From the NCBI GenBank assembly GCA_945643635.1, contig CALZFC010000136.1:186001-250000 (forward strand): a stretch of DNA of 64,000 bases, in the 5' to 3' direction. Below, in pieces: positions 27,771 through 40,476 of this stretch. Made by a program: the position numbers and the translations under genes. The notes beneath the pieces are model-generated. The model saw nothing but the letters and a program-made list of their open reading frames with translations, searched no databases and was not told the origin of the DNA. The stretch's first letter is position 1; each line of letters opens with the position of its first letter. The DNA is from Allodiplogaster sudhausi. Its lineage: Eukaryota; Nematoda; Chromadorea; Rhabditida; Diplogasteridae.

Positions 27771-30648
27771 TTACCACTCAAATCCATGGTTAGAAGCAGT
27801 TTCGCGAGGCGAATCAGGCCTCCATTCCTCCACGGATTCCCTTCTCCCTTCCACTTTCATATTATCGCTGGCTAACGCTTCATTCTAAAAAAAATGTCAC
27901 AACCATTTAATGAAGCTTAAAATGTTTACAAGTAAAGAATAACAAACCCTAGGAGATAGCGGAGGTTGTTGTCCTCTGATCAGGGCCATGTATTCTGCCA
28001 TGATCGGGTCAGCAAGGGCTGGAGCAGAATCGGCAGGAGGAGGAGATAACTCTCTCGCCTCCCCTTCACTCTCATCGCTCACTCTCTCTTCACTCTCTTC
28101 TCCAACTCTCTCACTGTCTATCTCCTTTCCAAGCCTTTCCTTTGTCTCGCTTCCTGTTCTCTCAACCTTCCACTCTCCCGCATTCTCCACTCTTTCGTTC
28201 CCCGATCTCTTTTCACTTCTCTCTTTGAGCTTCTTAGGTAATTTTGCAACTTCATGGCGTCTTCCGTCTCTTCTTGTCTAAAGAACAACGAACATAGTGA
28301 GAAGTAAGTAAACACACTATCAAAAGGGAATCTAACTAGGCATTAGTATTCCGAAAAATTTTCTAACATAGTCGGGGGAAGTACGGTAGCCGGGTGAAAT
28401 ACTATCAGAGGAGTTGAGTTGCGGTGGAATGGCCTTCTCCACGGCGGGAACGGAAGCCAGTATTTTGACAGAGTCATTAACTCTCTATAATAGAAAACAA
28501 AAAGATTTTGTAGTAACATTCTAACGAATGCAGGTAATAAAAAGGTTGTCGCGATGCGGCGATTCAATCGTTTTTGAGTGGCATTTGTGCGACATCTTCT
28601 TTTAGGTCGAAAAACACTGCTTCTTAATCCATTTTCAAATCGAAAATTCAATTTTGCCTACCCTCTACTTTTCTTAAGGCTTCGGAACACTAATTTTCCT
28701 TCACCATGAATTTCGAGGGCCTGAAACGACCGATTGATTCAATCTACGGATCAGTGTGATGAGTTGAAGCAGAAACGAACCGCAGCGAGAGAATCAAGTG
28801 TGTTCATCCTCTTTGCGATGTCACTGAGGTCGTCATCCTCTTCGGTCAGAGGAGAAGAGCTGCCACTCAATCCTTTCTCTTCCTCTCTTCTTCCACTGGA
28901 TCTAAGAAAAGGAATACGGTCAAACTCAAGAGGAATCTAAAGAACCTTTTGTAAATGGTACGAGAAGCCATTTGCTGGGCGACTCTTCTCTCCTTTCGCA
29001 TCTCACGAATTTCATCTCTCAAGAAGTCTCGTTCTGCTGTGACATTCCGAAGTTGATCTCGCTGTACAGAGAAAAGTATAAGATCAACCTGACATTTCTA
29101 CACTTTTGGACAAACTAACAGCGAGATTGAGCAAAAGGTTGAACTCGCGAATCTTGAGCTGACTTTGTTCAGCCTCAAGTTGCGACTCGACTTTGTTCTC
29201 TGCTGCCCTGATCTTCATCCTTCCCGCTTCTCCTCTCTTCCACTCCTCTAACTCCCTCTCCGCTCTTTCTTTATCCATTTTTAAATCTTCATAATCTGCA
29301 AATTTCCTAAGTTGAAGGGCAAGGCTGCGGCATTCCTCAGACTGTCTACTGTAGTTCTCCTTCGCAACCGCCAGTTCAACCTCAAAAGTGGAAGACTACT
29401 AACCCTCTGAAGGTTTACAGGAAATAATAAGAAAAGCAGCCAACCTTGGACGCCTCCAAGTCGTCGACCTTCCTTTTAAGAGAAGCATTTTCCTCTTCTA
29501 GGAGACCAAGATTCTTCCTGAGTTCAGCACGAGAAGCCTCCAGAGAAGCGAGAGAATGGCGTAGCCGCTCTCTCTCCACTTCCCAGCCACTTCGCATCGT
29601 CAACAATCTCTCTTCTTCTTCTCTGAAGCAGAGAGTCAATTCCAAACGGAGAACAACAGCAACAACAGAGATGAGTCATTCCCAAGAATTCATGGCTCGG
29701 AGTAAAAAAAAATTAGGCTTAGATTCCGAAAGATCCCTGAACACAATGACAAAATACCTCTCCAATCTTCTTTCCCATTCACGAAGGCGTTCATTTTCCA
29801 CTCGAATCCTTTCATTTTCAGTTTCACGGAGCCGGCAAAGGTCTTCTCTCGCCCTCTCCAGCTCTTCCGTCCGATACCGAAGTTCATCCAGTCGATTCTC
29901 GAGACGCCGTCTTTCATATTCGAGAGCCTCTTCCTTCTCCTAAATTATACGCCCAGACTAAAAATACTATTCAATACAATTTTGCCTTAAATAAATGAAA
30001 ACGATTGGGGGAAAGAAGGGGCATGACAACAAAAATAATTGCATGCTCAAAAAGTCACACTGATAGTAAGTATTCAGACAAAACAAATGTTGAAATTAAC
30101 TTGCATGAAGTTTAAGTTGAAGTGAGCGTCGCATTTCCTTCTCCTGATCATCGAGTCTTTCTTCCATTCTTAGCTTTTCCCTTTCGAGCTACAAAACAAA
30201 ACTTGACCATTGAATGAATTGCGCAGTAACAGCTGACCTGAGATGCGTTGGCCTCTACTTCTCTCTTATATGCACGAGAGAGTCGTAGAAGTCTCTTCTC
30301 GACTTCATTTCTCTGCTTCTCTAGCTGGAGAGAGACTCCTCTCTCGAACTTGCCCTCCACCCTCTTGCACAGATCTTCCGCCAGCAACCGCAGTTCAATG
30401 TCGTTGAGCACTCCGCCTTCGTCCTCCAATGAAGCCACTTTTGGAGAATAAGTCATACTTAACCTAAGTTCGGGCATAAATAGTCTCGAATAGAACAAAA
30501 TTTTCTACGGCTATCCTAAGTGAATGAAGTACAGTGGTTTAGTAAATTTCAATCAACTTTTCACGAAAACTTGTGTCGTAAGCACTTAAAGAATGAGTAA
30601 AGCAGGAACCTGGAGAGCCCGGCGCAGAACAGTGAATCGCTCGCTCAT
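27771..30648 (-). CDS. Coiled-coil centrosomal-type protein, OFD1-like
   Basis: Exons 30648-30610 (or start ATG at 30456 in the next exon), 30463-30238, 30188-30105, 29939-29758, 29622-29445, 29395-29120, 29061-28946, 28901-28781, 28720-28691, 28484-28368, 28277-27948 and 27884-27771. Exons 2-7 encode continuous coiled coil (for example LEREKLRMEERLDDQEKEMR and LENRLDELRYRTEELERARE). The C-terminal half is Ser/Pro-rich and disordered. The end resembles human OFD1: DPIMAEYMALIRGQQ against NPLEKYMKIIQQEQ, both shortly before a terminal Trp (HGFEW-stop here). OFD1 is a centriole/ciliary protein; a LisH domain was not found, so identity is tentative. Intron 30104-29940 has a GCAAGT donor required by frame. 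It lies 195 nt after NDUFB6 and 69 nt before ATG4. Confidence 0.72.
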
Positions 30649-30843
30649 CGTGGCACGGTCACCGCTCCATCCACTTGGCAGCCATTCACTGCTCTGCTTC
30701 AGTAGTTTAATGGATCGAATAAAAGCTATTTAAGATACGATTCGGTGGTTCAACCGGCAACAACCATGGAAACTGGATACATTGAAACTCTTTTATCTGA
30801 AGAAACAATGAAGAACACTAAAAGCTAGTGGAAAGAGGGCTCT

Positions 30844-31790
30844 CTACCAAGGACGCTTAGTCTCGCCAATGTCGAGGTAGGCAACTCGTTTGTCGAAGGA
30901 TGCATTGAAGTAGTCATGCTTGGCGGGGTTCACGAGTCCAGTCTCTTTCAGTGTCTCGGGGATCTTGTCACCGTGAATGAGAATCTGCTTCAGTGGCATT
31001 GTCTCAATTCCGCGAAGGTGCTGCCAATCCTAAATATAACACATAAATGACATTCTTATGCACCCAACATTACTCAATGTTTGATGGATCAAAGGTTGAT
31101 GACAGTTCTAAAAAAATTAATACTTTATGCGACCCTTCATATTTCGAACCTTTGCTTCGTATTTCCAGTAGTAGTACATCGTCTGCAAGGCAATCAGACC
31201 GAAGATGACTTTCGGAACGGCGACTCTGATGGCAGTTCCGTAGTAGACTCCGCAGGTGGGCCTCAGAAGGTGGAGATAGAGTTTGTCCCATGGCCATCGG
31301 TAAGCGATGCGCAAGGGATTGAGCTGGCGATGGACCGCGTCCACCGTGATAGGCTCGTCCGCGTGTAAGTGTTGGTCCTGCACTGCTCACTCACTTCACA
31401 ATCACAATTACTTACACCTTCTGTTGCAGGGATTCCGGAAAAACATCTCGTATCACAAGAATTATGCAAACTGGAAAGGCGGAGCGAATGAACTGACATG
31501 GATCCACTTAGCACGCCACTCTCGTTCTGCCGGGGAGAGCCCGGCAGTCCGCACTCGCTCATCCGCCATGTGCAGCTCCAAGCTCATCGGGTCATTGATA
31601 CGATGGGAGGGCTTGTCAGAGCCTGACCTGTGTCATCCTAACATTTCAATACCGTAAGAGGATAAATCAAAAAACAAAATCATATTTGTTACAAAAAAAC
31701 TGACTTCTTGGCAATCGGCGGGGGCGGAAGACCACTCCTCGTGTACGGCGAATTACCGATCTTTTCCGGTTTAACGTATTGGTTCCCCAT
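30844..31790 (-). CDS. NDUFB6: NADH dehydrogenase (complex I) subunit NDUFB6/B17
   Basis: Exons 31790-31705, 31627-31498, 31377-31150 and 31029-30844 give 209 codons plus stop with all phases consistent. The protein is an accessory subunit of the membrane arm of mitochondrial complex I. The block REWRAKWIH-DQHLHADEPI corresponds to human RRRWLKDQELSPREPV, followed by AYRWPWDKLY and a single membrane span (AVPKVIFGLIALQTMYYYWK). The C-terminal part, GDKIPETLKETGLVNPAKHD, parallels human GDTILETGEVIP. It is longer than human (128 aa), as I recall for nematode forms. It is divergent from VPS35 and followed closely by the OFD1-like gene. Confidence 0.9.
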
Positions 31791-32169
31791 CCCTTAAACA
31801 TAAAAGAAACGATCGGGTACACTTGACAATACAAGTGCGTTGGTACGCATAAAATAGACACAACCAAGGCTCCGCCAATCCTTCATCTTATAACATAATA
31901 AAAATGTATAGTAATGGTAAAAACAAAATCAGAAAACATTAACACGCAAGCAGCACAAAATACTGTTGAAGTAGGTTCATAGTCTTAAATAGTGTAAACC
32001 AGGACTTGACATTGATACGGTATTAGTATTTCTACGCCATCCTAATTGATGTTCTATTAAACGAGCGGGTCAGCCTGCAAAGCGCGCTTGGAAAATAGCA
32101 CCCGCTTATATTTTCCAAGTTAAAGGTTGTCTAGCAGATTTATATTTGTTAATTGAGTAATTTAAAATC
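31791..32169. promoter_or_regulatory. Shared divergent promoter NDUFB6/VPS35
   Basis: This 379-nt gap separates two divergent ATGs. It contains no convincing exon. A GC-rich patch (gcctgcaaagcgcgcttgg near 32073) stands out in AT-rich DNA. No TATA assignment is made. Confidence 0.45.
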
Positions 32170-34037
32170 ATGAACACGCTTGTTGAAGGTGTCGCGATGG
32201 CTGTGGAATCGAATTTGCTTGGTCAAGGCGACCAAGAAGCGCAGCTGGAAGAGGCAATCAAAGTCGTTCGGAAAGAAGCTTTTGAGATGAAGAGGTGCCT
32301 TGACAAGCAGAAGGTGCTGGACGCTCTTCGCCATGCCACGAACATGCTCATGGAGCTCAAGGCCAACAACTTGTCTCCCAAGTTCTATTATCGTTTATGT
32401 ATGTTAATTATTTATTTAGCAGCTTTCCCATTTAATTTCGTCGCATATGAGTTATATGTTTTATATGGGGTATTTTAAAAACAAAACTCTTCTTACCGTT
32501 AACCGCTTTCGCTAGTAACGCGTTATTTCATTTTAAGTGTTATGTGACTGGGCATCGTACAATGACCTTTTATTTCCAATTTTTTTGAATGAGGGTCTTG
32601 TCAGATCTCAAATCGAATGCTTCAGATATTGACGCAACAAATGAATTGCAACATTTGCAATCGTATTTGACTGATCTGACGGATCGCTACCCTCTTGAGT
32701 TGTATGAGCAAGTCCAATATGCTGGGTCCATCATCCCTCGGCTGTTAGTTTCGTTCACTTTGTTTTAATTAAAAATTACAATAATCAATGAATGTGAGAG
32801 CTTTGCTATCCAAAAAGGGAAAATTTTTGCAGCTATCTTCTCGTGACGATTGGAGTTGTTCAAATGAAGAAGGGAATAGGGAATCGTTCTGACATCCTGC
32901 ACGATCTCGTTGAGATGTGCCGAGGAGTTCAGCATCCTCTTCGTGGGCTCTTTCTTCGTAACTATCTTCTGCAGACAACTCGCGATCTACTTCCAGATTC
33001 CCCAATTTCGTAGGTTGTTTGGACTCGCTGCTTTCCTGTTTTTTTTTTCAATAGAAATTTGATAATAATTTGAATGGTTTTAGGAAGGGTAAGGATGAGG
33101 AGAAGGCTGGCAGTGTGATGAATGCCATCAACTTCATCCTAACCAATTTTGGAGAAATGAATAAGCTCTGGGTGCGAATGCAGCATCAGGTGAATTCTTT
33201 TTCAGTTTTAAGTTCTTAATTTCTTCTTATAATGATGACAATTGAGGGACCATCCCGAGAAAGAGAAAAGCGCGAGAAAGAACGAATGGAGTTGCGGATC
33301 CTCGTTGGCACGAATATGGTTCGGCTGTCTCAGCTGAACCATCTCACGTATGATGTGTACGCGGAAAGAGTGTTGCCTTCCATCCTGGAGCAAGTCGTTT
33401 CTTGCCATGACGCAATCTCACAGGCAAGTCTCCCTTTCTCTTCTTATCTCATCCTTTTACTCTTTCAGGAGTACCTCATGGAGTGTATCATCCAAGTATT
33501 CGCTGACGACTTCCATCTCGCTACCCTCAAAGAGTTTCTGAGTGCTTGTGGCGAACTCAACGGGGATGTCAACATGAAGGTTCAGAGAATAGAGCGATTG
33601 TTAAGGGGCATTTATGCGTTTTAGACATCTTGAAAGGAAAAGAAATGCAGATTATTTGGGCGAATGCGCAGCAAGAAGAAATGATTTGTTATGAAGGAGT
33701 ACTTTTCCTTTGAGACTGTGCTGGGTGCGTTGATAGAGCGAGTGGCTGTGCTGGCCAATGAAGACTCGCGTGGCCAGGGTTCCCTCTTCACCCTCTTCGC
33801 CCAGAGTGCTCAGAATGTCATCTCCAGCCGGGCCATGCCCACCGAGGACATCGTCGCTCTCCATGTCTGTTCACTCTTTCCATTTCTATTCTCTCTCTCC
33901 ATGTCTATCTGTTCTCTCTTTCTCTCTCCATGTCTGTTCTATCTCTCTCCATGTCTGTTCTCTCCATCCATGTCTATTCTCTCTCCATGTCTGCTCTCTT
34001 TTTCTCCATGTCTGTTCTTTCTCTCTCTCTCTCCCTC

Positions 34038-34100
<63 letters not shown>

Positions 34101-36736
34101 TTCTCTCTCTCTTCCATCCCACTCATCCTCTAACATTCCAGGCTTCCCTGGCCAGCCTCGCGCTCAAAGGCTATCCCGATCGGGTTGACTTCGGGAATAC
34201 TGTGTACGACAGCCTGCACAAGATTCTGACTGAGAAGGGCGTCAAAGAGTTAGTTCTCACCCTCTTTTCTTCACTCTCTCTCTCTCTTCTCCTCTGTCTC
34301 TCACCCTTCTCTCTCTCTCTCTCTCTCTTCTTAAGTGTGAGCCAGTTGGATGGAGTGGGGCGTGAGTTGCTGCGAACCCTTCGACTGGCAGTGGATGAGT
34401 ATGCCACGCCGTCTCGTATCTGCCAGTTACAATCCTTCGTCCCTCTCACCCAACTTCTCGACCACCGCTCACAATGCAGAAATGCTGCGACACTTCTTCA
34501 GGTTTCACTCTTTCCCTTGTGAGAATTATATCAGATTCTTTAATCTCCAAATTTGTAGGAAATGGTGGAGAAGGAGCTGGAGGTACGAGACGGAGACGAG
34601 CTGGAGGCACTGGAGAATCTGATCAGTCCTCTGCTGGAGGATCCGTCTCCTGGCAAAGTGCCAATCTATGACGGAGACAACGACGACTTGGTCGAAGAAC
34701 AGAATCTCGTGGCTAAGATCATCCATCTCGTGCGGGCTGCCGACAACGATCTGGACTGCCAATTCCTTGTCTCTTCCTTTTCAGCTCCCCGAAATGAGAG
34801 CGAGAGAGAAAGAGAGAGAGAGAGAGAGAGATCTAAAAGAGTGCTATTTAAGTTGTTGTCGAGTGTTCGGAAGATGCTTGGCCGGGGCGGACCTTCTCGT
34901 CTCTCTTTCACTCTTCCTTCGTTGCTCTTCGCTCTCTTCAATCTCGCTCTGCAGTACAGGAGCAGGCAATCTGAAGTTACTCTTTTGCTTTACTTTCAAC
35001 ATAGTTTTTTATTTCCCTTCACTTAATTCTTATTTGCCACGGGGATTGCTAAGAAGTCTTTAATTTGTATTAATGACCACCACTGCTTTTAATAAGTCTC
35101 GTTTCAAGGACAAATGGGATGAGAAAATGAGAAAGCTGTTCCTCTTCGTGATGTCTAGTATCAATGGACTTCTGGAGGTGGAAGGGAAGGCCGAACTGCC
35201 GCTTCGTCTCTACGTGGAGGTCTCTTCTGGGCAGATCTCTCCTTCCTTTATTCCAACTTCTTCACTTCATTCTTGTTCAGGCTGCCCTTGTTGCTGATGC
35301 TATTCCTTTTCTTCAGCGACCAGTTGTCGTCTACGAATTCTTCTCAAAGGTCCTTTATTTTCTTTCATTCGTTTTACGTTGATTTTTTTTCAGAAGAGAT
35401 AGAGGCATTTTGATGTTATTGTTTCTGGAATTGAGCCTTTCTTTTCCAAAGAGAATGATTTTTTTTTGCAAATTGATTGGTTGAATAAAGTGAAGTTTGC
35501 AGGCATTGTCTCTGCTGGAAGATGAATTGTGTGAAAGTCGCTCTCGCCTCACTGCTCACTGCTTAGTTTCCTCCAGTCTTTCTTGCACTTCCTGCCTCTC
35601 CAATTCTGACTTTGACTCTCTGGCCAATCAAATGGTTCTTCTCTCCACAAAACTGGTCAAGAAGGTCAGAATTTAGTTGTTTAGCCACATATTTATGTTC
35701 TAATATATGAGATCGTCCATCTGGAATGAAATTGCAGGCAGACCAAGCACGTGCCTTGTACGCCACTTCTCATCTCTTCTGGAAGCGGAAAGTGGCGGGA
35801 GAAGGAGAAGGAACAGAGGAAGTTTCTGTTATCAGCGATGGAAATCGACTCAGTCAAATCATCTCCAAAGCTCTCAAGGTTATTTTTTTATGATTTATTT
35901 ATGAAATGCAAATACTGGGAGCCTGATGGTTCGGAGGCGAATCTTGCGAATGGCAAAGCAGGAATGAACTTGTACCATTCTCTCCACATTTAACTATGTA
36001 CGCTTACTGAATGGCTATGTTGATTCTGCCATTCGGGAAGGATTGCACAAGAGGATCTCAGAAATATTTCTAATTTATTTTTTATGATGTTTACCTCATA
36101 AATACGAAATGTAGGTTTTTGAAGAATTATTCTTTAAGCTGAGTGCGAATTGCATTGAACCCGTGGTGCAGCTGCAGCTTCTTGTTCAGCTGATTCATCT
36201 CATTCATCATTTTTACGCCGAACAGTGCGAGGAGGTTTTTCTCTTTCCTTTCTTTCTACTCTCCTTTTCAGTATTATTATCAATTCTTTTATGTCTGAGA
36301 TGGAATCGGGATTTTTGGCACAGTTTTACACTTCTAGCAAAACTATCGGCTCGGCCCAAATTTTTCGGGCTCTAGGGACCTGCACGAAAATTCGAAGCAT
36401 CAACGGGGGAAGATGTTAAATAGTATCTCTTCTAATACACATGCAAATTAAATTCCCTCCATTAATTATAACTTAAAATTGACGGTATTTTCGAGTCATC
36501 CATTGAGAATAGTGAAAAATGTGGCCCACTGGAATTGATTTCTGTCCTAAACTAGAATGTTTTAGATGGAAGAGGAGACGCTGGTGGAGTTGGTGGGAAG
36601 GGCGCGAGATTGTGCAGTGCAGCTGGAGCCGAGTGGGGAAGCCGATGCAGTGCAGAGACAGCTCTCCGCTGCTTTGGATGCCATTCGAAGGCATCCCGCT
36701 TCCGCTTCTTCTCTCGCTTCTCGTCTTCGTATTTAA
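32170..36736 (+). CDS. VPS35: Retromer cargo-recognition subunit VPS35
   Basis: Seventeen phase-consistent exons (first 32170-32398, last 36566-36736) give 824 codons plus stop (human 796). VPS35 is the alpha-solenoid scaffold of the retromer, which retrieves cargo from endosomes. The N-terminal VPS26-binding region is well kept: [20 protein letters not shown], then [20 protein letters not shown] and [20 protein letters not shown] (this block contains the PRLY motif). Later matches are [77 protein letters not shown] and the VPS29-binding C-terminal solenoid [11 protein letters not shown]. Intron 33424-33468 has a GCAAGT donor: without it the conserved [10 protein letters not shown] junction is lost. 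A 150-nt-plus (CT)n tract fills intron 33865-34141. Confidence 0.97.
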
Positions 36737-38285
36737 CAGTCCCTTTATCATTCTAGAAAAGTCTATTATACATTCTACATATAGAGACCGCAGTAACCAA
36801 CATTGGACACAATGAACTTTGGGCCGGCTGCTACCGTACCTTAATTTCTAAAATACGGGCACCGTGAATGCACCTTAAAAAACGGGGGCACGATATTTTC
36901 AAGTTTAGTGTTGTCCGCCGCGTCTCCATCGCTTCTGCGGCATTTTTTTAGTCTTAATTAATAGCATTTAAGTCACTAAGAAGAATGCTCGCTATTTTAT
37001 CCTATTTAGTGTCCATTCTCGTGGTCAATAGCAACATGCAATAATTTGACTGAATTTTTTTCGCCGCTTATATTGAGTAAAAAACATATTTTATACTGTC
37101 GTGGCGGGCAAATTTCAACGTTCTTTTTGAAGCCATGACCTTTCTAAGTACGTATACAAAATTTGAAGTTACTTTGAATATCGGGGTGTTAGATATCATC
37201 GAAACATTGCCGGCAGCTGATGTGAGACTCGTCGGCCCAAACAATTACTTTTTTCGCAGAATCATGGGCCACCGAACAAAGGAGTGGAGCGAGATTTAAA
37301 GATATTAGATTTAAAAATAAAGATAAAATTGTTGTGCTAAAAATAAATAAAAAAGAAAGTGTAAAGAAATTAGTTGGGCATCGTCTGTAGCGATAATCTG
37401 ATCGGCCGGACTTCAGATGACACAATGACATGCATCGGCAGGCATACTGTGGGCGTCCCATACTCCCCAGGAATATGCATATTAAAAACGCCTTTTAATG
37501 ACTTAGTTTCAATTTTGTTTGGGTTTCTGATTATAGATATGGTTTTCTCGTCACTGAAAATCCCCAGAAACATCATTCGTTTACATTTCATTGCTATTTG
37601 AAAAAATCATCTGCGGTCTCTATCTACATATTTATTTTGTCAGAAGTTGTAGAATAGTGAACATTGCCGACAGAATTATTATCATTAATTGTGATTTGGC
37701 TGCGCAGGCGTAAAATCTTGGAAAAATAGGGAGGTCCTGTTCCGCATGTTACTTATTTCTCCCTTTTTGACTACTGGGCTGCCTACCCACTTAGACCTCA
37801 GCAGCCTGCTACAACGTTTATGGACATATACGGGCAGTTTTTAACATTCGTGTTAGTTTACGGAGTGGACGTTCGTTGGGAGATTTGTATGCAGTGCCGT
37901 ATTATTTTTGTTACCTGCAATAAAGAGCAATGAGAGCTTAGAAATCGTTGATTGTGAATGGGTTGACGTGCCATGCATCGAATATCTCCTATGTTCTGGA
38001 AGCCCTGGGTTGACCTCGTGATCGGATTGCATTTGCTTCTTCATCATAGATTTCTACCAATGCAACTCAAGCGAGAAGCTTCGCGGAGTACTTTAGAAGC
38101 TCTTGGCTGCTTGCCCATTCTGTTTACTTTTCGCAGCATTTCTCTAACTGTTTCTCCGCCACACAATCTACAGTGTGCTTAGCGTTTACCTTCATTTTTC
38201 GCTCTTACCCTGGCAGCCTCGTGTGATTGTACGCTCCGTCTCGCTTCTACTATTTTCCGTATTGTATTTGGGGCGCAGTCAATTC

Positions 38286-38339
<54 letters not shown>

Positions 38340-38628
38340 CGCCACCCTCTATCTCTCTCTCACTGACTCATTTCTGTTTCTATGCTTCTCAACGGCGCGA
38401 TCTCTTCGCTGCCTAGTAACTTCCTCTCCACTGTGCTTATCTAGTGTCTCCTCATAACCTCACCCTGTTCTCTACCCTCGATCTGTCTGAAGAGAGAATG
38501 TCTGGGTGGTGAGTGAGTGTGCGTGAGTGTTATCGGTTGCTTGATGTGAGTGGGAAGTGAGTGGAGTGCCTGCAGAGGCTGCTTCCCTCGCCGGCCTTGC
38601 TCTGCTGGCTTCAGCTTCTTCCGTTGGG
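36737..38628. other. Spacer between VPS35 and UGCG with transposon debris
   Basis: Holds the decayed transposase fragment listed separately, a (CT)n tract at 38282-38337 and the probable UGCG promoter. No host exon is supported. Confidence 0.5.
37189..38170 (-). pseudogene. Decayed DNA-transposon transposase fragment, possibly mariner/Tc1-like
   Basis: Minus-strand frames contain LGIFSDEKTISIIRNPNK at 37591-37500, resembling the WSDEK-type first-Asp motif of Tc1/mariner transposases. VIVWADESHISC at about 37240-37200 and a possible helix-turn-helix-like stretch (ETVREMLRKVNRMGKQPRAS at about 38150-38080) follow in different frames. Several frameshifts exist and the remaining catalytic residues are not visible. 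Assignment is tentative. Confidence 0.35.
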
Positions 38629-40387
38629 ATGAATCTCGCCGACGTCCTCTCTCTTGCTGCTCTTTTCTTCGTCGCTGGACTGTATCTTCTACACAGCGTC
38701 GCCCTCATTTATGCGTCCGTTTTATTTTCTGCTCTTCTTGTTTATTTGTATAAACAATTATTTGCTTTCCGCCATATGAATAGTAGATTCTTTGAATAAT
38801 TTTCCCCGTTTCTGCTCCGGACAGTATTTTCTTTTACCATAGACACTTTCAAAAATAGATGGAAAATTGTGGGCGCAATACTAGTTGGGGGGACCAAAAA
38901 TTTTTCAGCAATTCGAACCCAAATTTCCCATTGCCTAAAACCACCCCTGCGCACGATTTAGGTTCGAATGGGAAAAAAATTTTTTTGGTCCTCCCAACTA
39001 GTACGAAACTCTTTGAAGCGATAGCGCTATTGAACACTGATCCCCGGAGAACATACGCAGACGACTAGTGAATTAATATTGCTGAATTTCGTTATTTTCG
39101 TACCGGTCTAATGTACTAATTTACAGAAAGTATAAACTGCACCGTGGAGTAAGAAAAGTGTCGAATGCTCCCGGAGTGAGTATCATCAAGCCTCTCGTGG
39201 GCAGGGATGAGTCACTCGCTGAGAATCTTCGCTCTTTCTTCCTTCTTGACTATCCCAAGGTTCATTTCTCTTATTTTTAATGGTTATCCAAAAAAAATCC
39301 CCCCCTCTAATCATCTTTTTTTGGTATTCATTTACCATTACTATTGCTTAAAAAGTACCTCTTCTCATTAATTAAACGATGCGCAATAAGCAAGAGAATA
39401 GCAGTCGCTGCAACGTAATAAGGCTGTTTTAGTTTGTTAACGGTGTTCTGTTTAACCCATGAATACTACATCCGATGCGTATTTAGCGAACGGAGTTTGC
39501 AGTTCGAATTGTTGTTCTGCGTGCACGACTCGTGTGACCCGGCAGTGGATGTCGTTCGCTCTCTTCAGAAGCAGTTCCCTCATGTTCAATCCACACTCTT
39601 CATTGGCAAGCTACCGTCTTTCTCTCTTTTCATTTCCAGTGGTTCCTGTTGAAAGGCTGCGATTAAATGACTCATGTAATCCTTTCCCTTGCAGGCGGAG
39701 AGGAGGTCGGTCTGAATCCGAAGATCAACAACATGATGCCAGGATGGCGGGCCAGTCGCTTCCCTCTGGTGTTAATCTCTGACTCGGGTATTCTAATGCT
39801 GCCGGAGGCCCTGACTGACATGGTGGCTGCGATGCGACCCGATGTCGCCCTGGTCACTCAGACTCCTTTCTGTGCTGACCGCCCCGGCTTCGCCGCTTGT
39901 CTTGAACAGGTTATCGCATTCTTCATTTACCACCGTTTTTTTCATAATCTATCATCAAATATGGTACCAGGCATTTTCTTATCGGCACACAGCTCTTTTC
40001 CTTCCGAAAATTGAGAGATTAGATAAGAATATAAAGTAGACTTCTCTAGAGACTCTGACACTTATTCTGTACTTAGGTGTACTTCGGAACTTCCCATGCG
40101 CGAATTTATTTGGCCGGGAACTGCCTTCGTTTTGTTTGTTCGACTGGGATGTCGTCGTTGATAAGAAAGAGTGCTCTGGAAGAGTGCGGAGGGATGGAGG
40201 CATTCTCTCAGTTCCTTGCCGAAGATTACTTCTTTGGCCTTCAACTTGTTCGAAGGGGATGGAAGTTCGTTCCCTCTTTCTTTTCTCCACATTTTATTAC
40301 AGGTTTACGCAACGAATTTTCATGCGTCATTTTGGCCATTTTAAGAAAATGCGTGTGTTATCTAAATATTCTTTGAAGTTGAACGGA

Positions 40388-40428
<41 letters not shown>

Positions 40429-40443
40429 AAGAGAGAGAGAGAA

Positions 40444-40476
<33 letters not shown>

